Assembly: GCA_903859375.1 (NCBI GenBank)
Contig: CAIOMK010000007.1
Coordinates: 1 to 35,638 of the forward strand
Length of the DNA: 35,638 bases
Direction of reading: 5' to 3'
Source of the DNA: Candidatus Moraniibacteriota bacterium
GTDB lineage: Bacteria > Patescibacteriota > Minisyncoccia > Moranbacterales > UBA1568
A program made the position numbers and the translations under genes. Positions 16,690-26,859 of the stretch are shown piece after piece. Within the stretch, counting starts at the first letter, position 1; each line of letters starts with the position of its first letter. The notes below the pieces were generated by a model. It had not been told where the DNA came from, ran no database searches, and worked only from the letters and a program-made list of their open reading frames with translations.

Positions 16690-18099
16690 TTATTTCTTCC
16701 CCGTGGCGATACCCGCCACCGCTTCGCGGAATTTCTCACCGCGATCGAATTCATTCTTGAACAGTCCGAAGCTCGCGGCGCCGGGAGACAGGAGTACGAT
16801 ATCACCCGGCTCGGCCGAGCGGAACGCGAACTCGACCGCCTTGCCCATATCCGACACCGTTTCGAACCGCCTCTTCTTATCCTCTTCCGGGAGACGGCTG
16901 CGGATTTCCCGAAGCAGACGCTCCGTCCCGTTTCCCTCCAGGAACACGGCACCCTTCGCACTCCGTATGATCTCTTCGGCAAGCGGTGCGAAGTCGAGAT
17001 TCTTGTCCGAACCGCCGGCAATCATGATGACCGGGGCGTCGAAGGACCGGAGTGCCAGAACCGCGGACTCCGGAACAGTCGCGGCGGAATCATTATAAAA
17101 CGACACGTCACGCTTCTCCGCGATGAATTCGAGCCGGTGTGGCACGCCGCGAAACGTACGCAGACCGGATGCTATTTTGGAAGCGGGAACGCCCGCCATG
17201 AATACGGCCGTCGCGGCGGCGATGGCGTCCGGAAGGATATGACCACCCGGGATCCGTATATCGGACGTGCGGAACAGGACGGTCTCCTTGTCGTCCCGGA
17301 CGATGACGACCTCGTCTCCGCTGAAGAAGACACCCTGGCTCCGCTCGCCTTCCTTTGAAGAGAAAAAGATCTTTTCGGAGGGAACGGAATCTTCCCGTAT
17401 GAAATCGAGTGTCGAATCCGCTATGACGATATCCCCTTTCTTCTGTGACGAATACAGGTACTGCTTGTCACGACGGTATGCTGATATGGATCGGTAGTAG
17501 TTGAGATGATCCGGAAAAAAATTTGTGAACACCGCGATATGAGGACTCCTCTTCAGGCGTCCGAGTGCGGAGAGCCTCCAGCTTGAAAGCTCGAATACGA
17601 CGATATCCTTGGGATGGATCTTCCCGATCATCCCGAGAACGGGAGCACGGCTTATGCCGACTTGTGCCACGCCTCGTCCCGATTCTTTCAGGATGTGGGC
17701 GATCATGCTCGCGGTCGTCGTCTTCCCCTTCGTGCCGGTAACCCCGATGATCGTATTGTCACAGTTGTCGAAGAAGATGCCCGAATCCATCTCGACTTGA
17801 ATCCCGTTCGACTCGGCGAGCCTGACATATTCGTTCGTCCAAGGGATGGCCGGGTTCTTGATGACCAGGTCGGTACGCAAAAAATCCTCCGGGCGATGTT
17901 GCCCGAGGACATAGGTGATATTCCCGTATCGCGCGAGACGGGTCAGAGAAGGAAGAAGTTCTTCCCTGTTCTTCATGTCTGTAACGATGATTTCCTTGAC
18001 GCCCGCGCGCTCAAGAAACTCAACGGTGCCGACACCGCCCTCGTTTACACCGAGCCCGAATACGGTCACTTTTTTCCCTTTGAGATCTTCTTTTTTCAT
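16690..18099 (-). CDS. murD: UDP-N-acetylmuramoylalanine--D-glutamate ligase
   Basis: 469 aa; IIGVTGTKGKTTTASMIAHIL, FYNDSAATVPESAVLALRSF, IMIAGGSDKNLDF. Confidence 0.93.
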   Translation of the reverse strand: MKKEDLKGKKVTVFGLGVNEGGVGTVEFLERAGVKEIIVTDMKNREELLPSLTRLARYGNITYVLGQHRPEDFLRTDLVIKNPAIPWTNEYVRLAESNGIQVEMDSGIFFDNCDNTIIGVTGTKGKTTTASMIAHILKESGRGVAQVGISRAPVLGMIGKIHPKDIVVFELSSWRLSALGRLKRSPHIAVFTNFFPDHLNYYRSISAYRRDKQYLYSSQKKGDIVIADSTLDFIREDSVPSEKIFFSSKEGERSQGVFFSGDEVVIVRDDKETVLFRTSDIRIPGGHILPDAIAAATAVFMAGVPASKIASGLRTFRGVPHRLEFIAEKRDVSFYNDSAATVPESAVLALRSFDAPVIMIAGGSDKNLDFAPLAEEIIRSAKGAVFLEGNGTERLLREIRSRLPEEDKKRRFETVSDMGKAVEFAFRSAEPGDIVLLSPGAASFGLFKNEFDRGEKFREAVAGIATGKK

Positions 18100-18196
18100 A
18101 AGTCCGCGTACTGTCTAATTCAGCTTCCCGTCGACACGGAACTCCGCGCGTCAAGGAAATGACCCGCGCGGCGCATACCGTTATGAAAAAACGATA

Positions 18197-19789
18197 TCAT
18201 CCGAACAGCCCGTATCTTTTTGCACGTATCGTCTCCCCCGCCCGGGTGCCGTTCCATACACCGTCTTCGGCCGTCACTTTGCCGCTGACGATCACCGCAT
18301 GGACACCGACCGGATAGTGGAAAGGATCATCCAATGTGGAACGTTCGGCGATGGTCGCCGGATCGAACACTACGATATCAGCCTTGAACTTTTCGCGCAA
18401 GAAGCCCCGGTCGTTCAGTCCGAATTTGATTGCCGGCTTTCCGGTCATCTTGTATACGGCTTCTTCCCATGACAGCACTTTTTCCTTGCGGACATATTGC
18501 TCGAATACCCGCGGGAACGTCCCGAAGTTTCTCGGGTGGACCGCATTTCCGGTCGCACCGTATTCCGTAGAATATCCGACACCGTTCGAGCTGATGATGG
18601 AAAAGGGATGACGGACGGCTTTCGCGACGTTTTCCGGACTCGACACTTCAAGCGATACGATAGCGCGACCTCCGCTCGCGAGCAACACGTCGATGACGAC
18701 GTCCTCCGGCGACTTCCGTTGCGATTTCGCGATCGACGCGACCGTCTTCGGACCATGAGTCGAACTGATAGCCGTGATCAGCAATCTCATGCCGGAATAG
18801 TCAAGTCCGCTTTCGTGCATATCGCGGACGACGGCTTCCCGAACCTTTGGATCACGAAGCCTATGCAACATCGTATCTCGGCCACTTTCCGTCACCCAAT
18901 CGGGAAGAAACGTATATAAAACCGAACCGCTCGCGGTATACGGGTACACATCGAAGGTTATGTCGAATCCGTCCTGGGCGGCGTTCCGGATGATCCCAAG
19001 CGCGTCCTCGAACAGAGGCCAGTTCCGCTTCCCGACCGCTTTCAGGTGGGAGATGTGAAGAGGCACACCCGAGCCTTTCGCTGAGGAGATCGCCTCCTCG
19101 GTCGCCTTCAACAGGTTCTCGCCCTCGTCTCGCAGATACGTGACATACATACCGTTCCTTTTCGCGACCAGGTCAAGCATTCCGGATATTTCATTGTTCT
19201 CGGCGAGCCGGGCGTGCGTGAATTTGAGAGCGGTCGAGAATCCGATAGCGCCTTCATCGAGAGCACGACGAAGGAGCAGCTTCATCGTGGACAGGTCGCT
19301 GTCGGTCGGTTTTTTGGTCGGGTTACGCAAGACACCACGACGGATCGTCCCATGTCCGGCCAATGTCGCGAAATTCACCGACAACGGCCGGTGTTCCATC
19401 TCTTTCAGAAATTCTTTCATCGAGAGCCAGTTGAATGTCACCGCATCCACATCCGTCCATTTCTGAATGGAGCGGAGACTCTCCGGCTCGACAAGCGGGG
19501 CAAGTGAAGCTCCGGAGTTCCCGCCGATTATCGTCGTCACGCCCTGCAAGAGCATGCCATGCAGTCCCGGGTTACGGAAAATTTCCCAGTACGCGTCTGA
19601 GTGATTGTTGACATCTATGAATCCCGGCGCGACATAACAGCCGTCAGCATTGATGATCTTCTCCGCCGTCTCGCCGGACAGGTTCCCGATCGAAACGATC
19701 ACGTTCTCCTTCACGCCGATATCGGCCCGGAACATGGCGGATCCGGATCCGTCTATCACAATGCCGTTTTTTATAAGGAGATCGTACAT
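18197..19789 (-). CDS. N-acyl-D-amino-acid deacylase-like amidohydrolase
   Basis: ORF track start 19828; likely start MYDLLIKNGIVIDGSGSAMFRADIGVKENVIVSIG at 19789. PGFIDVNNHSD, GFSTALKFTHARLAENNEI, LHISHLKAVG, FKADIVVFDPATI. Confidence 0.88.
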   Translation of the reverse strand: MYDLLIKNGIVIDGSGSAMFRADIGVKENVIVSIGNLSGETAEKIINADGCYVAPGFIDVNNHSDAYWEIFRNPGLHGMLLQGVTTIIGGNSGASLAPLVEPESLRSIQKWTDVDAVTFNWLSMKEFLKEMEHRPLSVNFATLAGHGTIRRGVLRNPTKKPTDSDLSTMKLLLRRALDEGAIGFSTALKFTHARLAENNEISGMLDLVAKRNGMYVTYLRDEGENLLKATEEAISSAKGSGVPLHISHLKAVGKRNWPLFEDALGIIRNAAQDGFDITFDVYPYTASGSVLYTFLPDWVTESGRDTMLHRLRDPKVREAVVRDMHESGLDYSGMRLLITAISSTHGPKTVASIAKSQRKSPEDVVIDVLLASGGRAIVSLEVSSPENVAKAVRHPFSIISSNGVGYSTEYGATGNAVHPRNFGTFPRVFEQYVRKEKVLSWEEAVYKMTGKPAIKFGLNDRGFLREKFKADIVVFDPATIAERSTLDDPFHYPVGVHAVIVSGKVTAEDGVWNGTRAGETIRAKRYGLFG

Positions 19790-19850
19790 AACGGAAAGAT
19801 TCGGGGAGTGAACAGACGGAAACCACAAAAGGAAACCGGCGGAGTGGAGC

Positions 19851-20849
19851 CTAGATTTCTTCGGCCAATTCTACGAGCCGATTCGAATATCCCCATTCAT
19901 TATCATACCACGCCATGACTTTCACGAGATCCCCATCCACCACTTTGGTGAGGGAAAGATCGACGATGCTCGAATACGGATTACCGATGAAATCGGCTGA
20001 AACCAGCTGTTCATGCGTAACGGAAAGGGCGCGGGAATATTCCTTGTCCTTGCTTGCCTCTTCGAGGACGGCATTCACCTCTTCCATGGTCGTCTTTTTG
20101 GCGACAAGGAACGTGAAATCCGTAAGCGAGGCGACGATGGTGGGGACGCGGACGGAAAGGCCGTCGAATTTTCCGGAGAGTTCCGGCATCAGTCGTGCCA
20201 CGGAAATAGCCGCACCGGTCGTGGTCGGAACGATGTTCTGTGCCGCCGCACGTGCGCGACGGAGATCTTTGTGCGGTCCGTCTTCAAGATTCTGATCGGC
20301 CGTGTATGAATGGATCGTCGTCATCATCGCTTTCACGATACCGAATTTGTCCGCGATGATCTTCGCGACGGGCGCTATACAATTGGTCGTACATGACGCG
20401 TTCGAGATGATCGGTTCGCCCTTGTATTCCCGGTCATTCACGCCTATAAGATATGTCGGGATTTCGTTGTCCCCTTTCGGCGGTGCGGACAAGACGACCT
20501 GCTTGGCTCCGGCGGTGAGATGCTGACCGGCGGAAGCGCCGTCGACAAACCGTCCGGTGCATTCCAAAACCACCTCCACGCCGAGTTCTTTCCACGGAAG
20601 ATTCTTCGGATCCGGTTCCGAAAAAACGGGGTAGCGCTTGCCGTCGACGATGATCGCACCTTTCTCCGCAGATACGGAATATCGATACGCCCCATACGTC
20701 GTATCATACTTGAGTAGGTGTGCAAGCGTCTCGGCATCGGTAAGATCATTGATGGCGACGATCTCCGTCCCCTTCCGCTCGAGAGCAATCTTGAATGAGG
20801 CGCGTCCAATACGACCGAATCCGTTTATAGCCATCTTCTTCACTGCCAT
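19851..20849 (-). CDS. gap: Glyceraldehyde-3-phosphate dehydrogenase
   Basis: 332 aa; INGFGRIGRASFKIAL, active site SNASCTTNCIAPVAKI, AWYDNEWGYSNRLVELA. Confidence 0.98.
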   Translation of the reverse strand: MAVKKMAINGFGRIGRASFKIALERKGTEIVAINDLTDAETLAHLLKYDTTYGAYRYSVSAEKGAIIVDGKRYPVFSEPDPKNLPWKELGVEVVLECTGRFVDGASAGQHLTAGAKQVVLSAPPKGDNEIPTYLIGVNDREYKGEPIISNASCTTNCIAPVAKIIADKFGIVKAMMTTIHSYTADQNLEDGPHKDLRRARAAAQNIVPTTTGAAISVARLMPELSGKFDGLSVRVPTIVASLTDFTFLVAKKTTMEEVNAVLEEASKDKEYSRALSVTHEQLVSADFIGNPYSSIVDLSLTKVVDGDLVKVMAWYDNEWGYSNRLVELAEEI

Positions 20850-21089
20850 ATGTTTTTTATTATTGTTTGTCGATTTTTTTATGGTTCGTTTTTCCCGGCG
20901 TCCTTTCCGGACCGGTCATGGAGCACCTCCGGCGCGTCCTATTCCCTCGTGTTTCATCGTACGTTTTTCACATCACCGCTCACATTCCCATAGTATACAC
21001 TTTTCAACTCATTTTTTACACTTTTCTTTTTTCACTTCACCGTTTCTATTCCCAACAGTATATATGTTTCAATTTGTATTTTTCGTTTC

Positions 21090-21947
21090 CTATGCCTTGC
21101 CGTTGCATCCGAACAGGAGAATCTTCCGTTTCACCGTCTCCTTGACCGCATTTCGGGCAGGCTCCAGGATGCTCCTGATATCCGTTTTGTCTCCCGCCTC
21201 AATCGCCCGGGTCACTTCTCCGACGAAGGCAAGTTTGATAGCGGTATCGATGTTGAAGCATGAAATTCCGCGACGGATCACTTCCTCGGCCTTGCCGTCC
21301 TCCCAATCAGACGCCCCATGCAGTACGAGCGGTATGTGCACCTTGTCAGCGATCCTTGAAAGCCTGTCATAATCGGGCTCGGGACGTTCCGCTGCGAATC
21401 CGTGAGCATTGCCAATCGCGACCGCGAGCGTATCGATTCCGGTCTCCATTACGAACCGCTCCGCCTCGTCGGGATCGGTCATGTATTTGTCCCAGTCGAC
21501 GACGCCGTGCACCTCGGAAAGGTACGGGACGTTTCCAAGCTCTCCTTGAACCGAAACGCCTCCGTTCGCACGCGCGTACTCGACGACCTTTGCGGTCACC
21601 CGGGCATTGTCGACATACGGATGTCGTGACCCGTCGTACATCACCGAAGAAAAACCGATCTCGATGGACCGTTCGACGATTTCAAAACTCTTGCCGTGAT
21701 CAAGGTGTATCGCGACCGGCAGATGAGGGTGATAGAACTCGGCCATGTTCCGCACGAGATGGAATATGGACCTGCCTCCGGCATAGTCCATCGTCTTCTC
21801 CGTGACCTGGATGATGACCGGGGAAGAAAGCTCCGCGGCGGCGTCGAGGATCGCCATGGTCGTCTCGAGATTGACCGTATTGAACGCCCCGACGGCGTAC
21901 TTGCCCTCCTTCACCTTGTCCAATATCGCTTTCGTTGTGACGATCAT
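21090..21947 (-). CDS. fba: Class II fructose-bisphosphate aldolase family
   Basis: 285 aa; VGAFNTVNLETTMAILDAAAELSSPVIIQV, VAIHLDHGKSFEIVERSIEIGFSSVMYDGS, LVLHGASDWEDGKAEEVIRRGISCFNIDT. Confidence 0.93.
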   Translation of the reverse strand: MIVTTKAILDKVKEGKYAVGAFNTVNLETTMAILDAAAELSSPVIIQVTEKTMDYAGGRSIFHLVRNMAEFYHPHLPVAIHLDHGKSFEIVERSIEIGFSSVMYDGSRHPYVDNARVTAKVVEYARANGGVSVQGELGNVPYLSEVHGVVDWDKYMTDPDEAERFVMETGIDTLAVAIGNAHGFAAERPEPDYDRLSRIADKVHIPLVLHGASDWEDGKAEEVIRRGISCFNIDTAIKLAFVGEVTRAIEAGDKTDIRSILEPARNAVKETVKRKILLFGCNGKA

Positions 21948-21958
21948 ATGGGAAACGC

Positions 21959-22762
21959 TTAGCTATTATTATCCGACACTTCAGAGTCCGTGGATCCATA
22001 TCCTCCGATATGTCGTGCCATCCGGACCAGCTCGTGCGGATACAGACTTTCCCGACCGACCAGCACGCCGTCCATCCGAGGCTCAAGGCACAACCGATCA
22101 AGGAGAGACTCCTTTACCGATCCTCCATAGAGAACCGGAATCCGATCTGCGACCGATGGCCCGTACGCTTCCGCAAGCGCCCGATGGATGACGATCCTCA
22201 TTTCGAAAATATCCTCCGATTCCGGAATCACGTCCGAACCGATCGCCCAACGGGGTTCATAGGCGACCACTACCCGTTCGGCCATCATCGGTGAGACATC
22301 CCGGAACGCCTCGACAATCTGCCCGGAAACGATATCTGCCGCTACGCCGCGTTCACGGTCCTCGGCCGTTTCGCCGACACACAGTATCGGACGAATGTTC
22401 TCGTGCAATGCGGCGCGGACTTTCCATCCGACTTCTCCGTCGGTCTCATGTGCATAGAGTCGGCGTTCGCTGTGTCCGATGACGACGAAACCGGCATGCA
22501 CATCGTTCAACATCGAAGTCGATATCTGACTCGTATACGATCCTTCCTTTTCCCAAAAGACATCCTGCGCCCCAAGAGAGACGTTCTCCGGAAGCTCACG
22601 GGAAAACCGTTCGAGATATATGGAAGAAGGTGCGACGACTATCTCGACATTCTCGATCCGCTTGCCGAACAGTTCCTTTTTGAGTGCCACAAGATAATGC
22701 TCCGTTTCGGAAACGGAGTTCAGGTTCATTTTCAGATTTCCGACGAGATATCGTTTCTTCAT
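21959..22762 (-). CDS. tpiA: Triosephosphate isomerase
   Basis: ORF track start 22957; true start likely MKKRYLVGNLKMNLNSV at 22762. GHSERRLYAHET, VVAYEPRWAIGS, PVLYGGSVKESL. Confidence 0.94.
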   Translation of the reverse strand: MKKRYLVGNLKMNLNSVSETEHYLVALKKELFGKRIENVEIVVAPSSIYLERFSRELPENVSLGAQDVFWEKEGSYTSQISTSMLNDVHAGFVVIGHSERRLYAHETDGEVGWKVRAALHENIRPILCVGETAEDRERGVAADIVSGQIVEAFRDVSPMMAERVVVAYEPRWAIGSDVIPESEDIFEMRIVIHRALAEAYGPSVADRIPVLYGGSVKESLLDRLCLEPRMDGVLVGRESLYPHELVRMARHIGGYGSTDSEVSDNNS

Positions 22763-22799
22763 AGGAGCATACTGATGTCGCCGGAGAGGCTCGGGAGCA

Positions 22800-23861
22800 T
22801 TATTCCGATTGTATCTGTTCACGAAGGTATTCGGCAGCTTTCTCGGGTTCGATGGTCGAGACTTCGATGCCGGTCGAGAGTTCGAACCCGGCCCAGACGG
22901 ACGTTTTCGGCAGAATCTCCACATGCCACCGATAATGGGGGTATTCACGGCCGTCACACGGCGAAGTATTCAGGAAAAAATTGTATGGAGGATCGCCGAG
23001 ACCTTTCTGAAGTGCCTTGAGGGTCTTCTGGAGGGCATCCGCGAGCGATATTTTCTCCTCTTCGGTAATACGCTCGAAATACGGGTTATCGGATCGTTTC
23101 GGCAGGATCCACAACTCGAACGCGACACGGGAAGCGAACGGACAAAATACGAGGAAGTGTTCGTTCTCATAGACGCGACGCACTCCGGACTCGCACTCGT
23201 GATCAAGAATGGACTGGAACACGTTCGCCTTATGATTCCGGTAGTAGAGTTCCGCGCCTCGGAGCTGAAGCTCGATATACGGCGAGACGACCGGGATCGC
23301 CATCAGTTGCGAATGTGGGTGAGCGATGGACGAGCCAGCTTCCTTGCCGTGATTATGAAATATCTGGATATACTTCACAGACTTTTTCGTCATCAGTGAA
23401 CTATACCGGCTTTGGTACGCATCGACGACTTCGGCCGTCTGCCACAGTTCCAGATCGGCGAGGCTTTTCTTCGCGTCCCTCGTGATGATGACCTCGTGAT
23501 ACCCGACTCCGTTTATCGCAAAATACGGTCCTTCCGAATGGTCTTTCGGCATTCGACCGGCCGCAAACGCCGGGTACAGGTTCGGAATCACCACCAGACT
23601 CCAATCACCGTCCGGTTTGCGATAGACCAATACGGGCTCTTTCTGCCCGCTCGCCACGAGATCCACAAACGGATCGGCGACATTCGGATCTTCCTCGATC
23701 CGCTCCTTCGTAATAAAATCATCCGGACGTTTTGCCCGGCCCGTCGCTATGACGACCCAATCCCCTGTGATGATGTCCTGACGAAGTTCTGATTGGGAAT
23801 CGGTCGGCTTTTTCGCCTGCGCCGGTTTCTTCTCATCTCCGTCACGTATTTCTATGTTCAC
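22800..23861 (-). CDS. galT: Galactose-1-phosphate uridylyltransferase
   Basis: 353 aa; SSIAHPHSQLMAIP nucleotidyl-transfer motif, YPHYRWHVEILPK. Confidence 0.9.
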   Translation of the reverse strand: MNIEIRDGDEKKPAQAKKPTDSQSELRQDIITGDWVVIATGRAKRPDDFITKERIEEDPNVADPFVDLVASGQKEPVLVYRKPDGDWSLVVIPNLYPAFAAGRMPKDHSEGPYFAINGVGYHEVIITRDAKKSLADLELWQTAEVVDAYQSRYSSLMTKKSVKYIQIFHNHGKEAGSSIAHPHSQLMAIPVVSPYIELQLRGAELYYRNHKANVFQSILDHECESGVRRVYENEHFLVFCPFASRVAFELWILPKRSDNPYFERITEEEKISLADALQKTLKALQKGLGDPPYNFFLNTSPCDGREYPHYRWHVEILPKTSVWAGFELSTGIEVSTIEPEKAAEYLREQIQSE

Positions 23862-23900
23862 GATGTTTGTATTTCCTCCTGTTTATCGGTCCCTCTACCC

Positions 23901-24659
23901 TCACAGTTTTTCCTTGAGGCGATATTCACCTTTCCAGAGTCGAACCCGCGTCTTCCATAAATCAATCAGCACTTGGACGAACCCGTTCTTGCCGGTCAGT
24001 GACACGGTCGACCCTTCTTCGTTCATCCAGCGGATCGGCATCTGCGCGACCTTGTATCCGAGTCGCTCCGAGAGTGTCACGAGTTCGAAATCGAACCCGA
24101 ACCGATCGACGACCATCCGATTCGCGATCGCCTCGGCCGCTTCGCCGGTGAGTGCCTTGAACCCGCATTGCGTGTCCGGATACCGCCAGAGCCCGAGAAG
24201 TATACGGATAGCCCAATTCCCCATGTCTCCCATGACTTCCCGATATTTCGGCTGATGCACCTGTATATAGGAATCTTTGTGGTCCCGGGAACCTATGACG
24301 ACATCGAACCCTTTTTCAAATTCCGGTGCGAACGAATCCCAATGGGTGATAGAGGTGGAACCATCGGCATCCATGAATATTCGTATTTTCCCTTTCGCCT
24401 CGAGCAGTCCCTGTCGTACGACATACCCCTTTCCATGATTCTCGGGGTTCTCGATGGTGCGGAGGTTCGGAATCTGTAATGCGTAATTGCGCGCCACTTC
24501 CGCGGTATTGTCAGGTGAACCGTCCACTACGACGATGATTTCGTATGAAAAGTCTTTTCCTTGCAGATATTTGTCAATTTCCAAAAGATTTCTCCCGATG
24601 CGCTCACCCTCCTTGTATGAAGGTATGACGATCGAGAGGTATGGCTGCGTATCTGTCAT
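23901..24659 (-). CDS. Glycosyltransferase family 2 (dolichyl-phosphate glucosyltransferase-like)
   Basis: 252 aa; LSIVIPSYKEGERIGRNLLEI, VVDGSPDNTAEVARNYA, RIFMDADGSTSITHWD. Confidence 0.9.
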   Translation of the reverse strand: MTDTQPYLSIVIPSYKEGERIGRNLLEIDKYLQGKDFSYEIIVVVDGSPDNTAEVARNYALQIPNLRTIENPENHGKGYVVRQGLLEAKGKIRIFMDADGSTSITHWDSFAPEFEKGFDVVIGSRDHKDSYIQVHQPKYREVMGDMGNWAIRILLGLWRYPDTQCGFKALTGEAAEAIANRMVVDRFGFDFELVTLSERLGYKVAQMPIRWMNEEGSTVSLTGKNGFVQVLIDLWKTRVRLWKGEYRLKEKL

Positions 24660-24754
24660 ACAGGGGAACCTAGTGATTACTTTCCGTCATTATAACATGG
24701 AAATTCCGATATCGGAAAGACGTTCCGCTCTCGTCCGTACCGAGGCTACGGACG

Positions 24755-25771
24755 CTATTCCGGCAATATCTTTGCGACGATCTGATCGAGTTCCTCGTCG
24801 GAATAGTACTCGACGACGATACGCCCGCCTCGTCCGGCCGGCTTTACCGCGACCTTGGTCCCCAGAATCGAGGACATCCGCTCCGCCTTCTCGGCAAGCT
24901 CCGGCGAAAGGGAAGCGATATGCCGGACATGTGGTCGAACCTGTGTTTCGCGAACCTTCGCCTCCGCTTCCCGGACTGTCATGCCCGACGTCATGATACG
25001 CTCGAACAAAGCACGTTGCTTCTCGGAATTCTCAAGTGAGAGCAATACCTTCGCATGCCCCTCGGAAAGCTTCCCTTCGGAAAGTGCCCGTTGGATCTCA
25101 ACCGGCAGAGACAGCAGACGGACCATGTTGGCAATCGTGCTCCGAACCTTTCCCATTTTTTTCGCGACCTCTTCCTGGGTCAGACCGAATTCGTCCATAA
25201 GCCGAGAATATGCCTTGGCTTCCTCGATGGGATCCAGGTCATGTCGCTGCACGTTCTCGACGATGGCAAGCTCGAGCTTCTGCTGTTCGTCGGCGTTCCG
25301 TATGATGACCGGAACGTCCGTACGTCCGGCAAGCTTTGATGCCTGCAGGCGACGTTCTCCGGCGATAAGCTCGTACTTCCCGTCGGATACGACCGAGACG
25401 ACCAATGGTTGGAGTATCCCATGTTCCCGGATCGATTCCGATAATTCACGGAGTCTGTTCTCATCGAAGCGGAGGCGCGGCTGATGGGGATTCGGAACGA
25501 TATTCCCGATCGCCACTGTAAGCACCCCGCCGTCCCGGGAAGCAACGGCCCGAGGCTGAGGACTCGCCGGCATCTCCTGTACAGCATGCTTCGCGGCGGC
25601 CGGTATCGTCGCGGCCGGAAAGACATCCGGCACGACACGGTCCGCGGACAGATCGACACCCTGTGCCGTCATCGTCTTGAGCACCATGTCCTTGAACGGC
25701 GAATCCTGTTCGTCTTTTTTCGGCGGTATGAGGGATGAGAGTCCCCGACCCAGCCCGTGTTGCTGTACCAT
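24755..25771 (-). CDS. parB: Chromosome partitioning protein ParB
   Basis: 338 aa; GLGRGLSSLIPPK, GNIVPNPHQPRLRFDENRLRELSESIREHGILQPLVV, YELIAGERRLQASKLAG. Confidence 0.97.
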   Translation of the reverse strand: MVQQHGLGRGLSSLIPPKKDEQDSPFKDMVLKTMTAQGVDLSADRVVPDVFPAATIPAAAKHAVQEMPASPQPRAVASRDGGVLTVAIGNIVPNPHQPRLRFDENRLRELSESIREHGILQPLVVSVVSDGKYELIAGERRLQASKLAGRTDVPVIIRNADEQQKLELAIVENVQRHDLDPIEEAKAYSRLMDEFGLTQEEVAKKMGKVRSTIANMVRLLSLPVEIQRALSEGKLSEGHAKVLLSLENSEKQRALFERIMTSGMTVREAEAKVRETQVRPHVRHIASLSPELAEKAERMSSILGTKVAVKPAGRGGRIVVEYYSDEELDQIVAKILPE

Positions 25772-25836
25772 ATGACCGATGAATCAGAAATACGGAATTA
25801 TGAATCAAGCTTCGGACACCGTTGTCCGCGGCCGGA

Positions 25837-25856
25837 TTCATTCCCTATTCATGATT
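25837..25856 (-). repeat. Copy of a 20-nt inverted repeat flanking parA
   Basis: Reverse complement reads AATCATGAATAGGGAATGAA; partner at 26662-26681 reads AATCATGAATAAAAAATGAA (17/20 identical). Confidence 0.8.
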
Positions 25857-25874
25857 CTTTATTCTTTATTCTTT
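25854..25874. repeat. Heptanucleotide tandem repeat (ATTCTTT)x3 at the parA 3' end
   Basis: ATTCTTTATTCTTTATTCTTT on the + strand, spanning the parA stop codon (25859-25861). Confidence 0.9.
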
Positions 25875-26644
25875 ATTTCCGTAGTCTCTTTCGCCACGAT
25901 CTCTCGGGCGACTGACTTGTACGCTCGGGCGCCCTTGGACATCGCATCAAAATCAAGTATGGACTTGCCATAGCTCGGTGCCTCGGCCAGTCGGACGGAA
26001 CGAGGAATGACCGTCTCGAACACCGGTCCAGGGAAATGGGCCCGGACTTCGTTCACCACCTGCTGAGCAAGCCGGTTGCGCCGATCGAACAGCGTCAGGA
26101 TCGCGCCCATTATCTTGAGATTCGGCTGGAGACGCTCCCGCACGAGCTCTATCGTCCCCAAGAGCTGGGACAGCCCCTCTAAGGCATAGTATTCCGTCTG
26201 CACGGGAATGACGACCTCGTCACTTGCCACGAGTCCGTTCACCGTGAGCAGGCCGAGACTCGGCGGGCTGTCAATCAGGATATAATCATAGAAGGAGCGG
26301 AGCGGACGAAGCACGGAATACAGGCGGAATTCGCGTGCATCGATATGGACCATCTCGATTTCCGCGCCGGCGAGATCTTGTGCCGCAGGTATGATGTGCA
26401 GATTCGGCGTGGTGGTAGACAAGACGATATCTTTGGATGAGGCGGTGCCGATCATCGCATGATACAGGTTTTTCTCGAGTCCCCGGGGGTCGATGCCGAG
26501 TCCCGATGAGGCGTTTCCTTGTGGATCCAGGTCCACCAACAACACGCGCTTGCCGAAATCGGCGAGATAACGTGCGACATTGATGGTAGTCGTGGTTTTC
26601 CCGACTCCCCCTTTCTGATTCACGAACGCGACTATTTTAGCCAT
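25859..26644 (-). CDS. parA: Chromosome partitioning ATPase ParA/Soj
   Basis: 261 aa; FVNQKGGVGKTTTTINVARYLADFGKRVLLVDLDPQGNASSGLG, YILIDSPPSLGLLTVNGL. Confidence 0.97.
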   Translation of the reverse strand: MAKIVAFVNQKGGVGKTTTTINVARYLADFGKRVLLVDLDPQGNASSGLGIDPRGLEKNLYHAMIGTASSKDIVLSTTTPNLHIIPAAQDLAGAEIEMVHIDAREFRLYSVLRPLRSFYDYILIDSPPSLGLLTVNGLVASDEVVIPVQTEYYALEGLSQLLGTIELVRERLQPNLKIMGAILTLFDRRNRLAQQVVNEVRAHFPGPVFETVIPRSVRLAEAPSYGKSILDFDAMSKGARAYKSVAREIVAKETTEIKNKE

Positions 26645-26661
26645 TCCGGAAAAGAATAATA

Positions 26662-26681
26662 AATCATGAATAAAAAATGAA
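26662..26681 (+). repeat. Copy of a 20-nt inverted repeat flanking parA
   Basis: AATCATGAATAAAAAATGAA, partner of 25837-25856. Confidence 0.8.
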
Positions 26682-26759
26682 ACCGAAAACAGAAATGGAA
26701 AACACGGCTCTCCCTGATTCCTTATTCCGCATACTTTATTCTTCCCCTATTATATTCCA

Positions 26760-26788
26760 TTGACACTATCTTTTCAATCGCCTATCGT
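26760..26788 (+). promoter_or_regulatory. Putative tRNA-Leu promoter (TTGACA-N17-TATCGT)
   Basis: TTGACA at 26760-26765, 17 nt, TATCGT at 26783-26788; the tRNA begins at 26860. Confidence 0.45.
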
Positions 26789-26859
26789 AAGTCATATACG
26801 GACGACGGTGTTTTTCGTGCCATTATACGAAAAAATGCCTGACGTACGGGAAAAACGAA

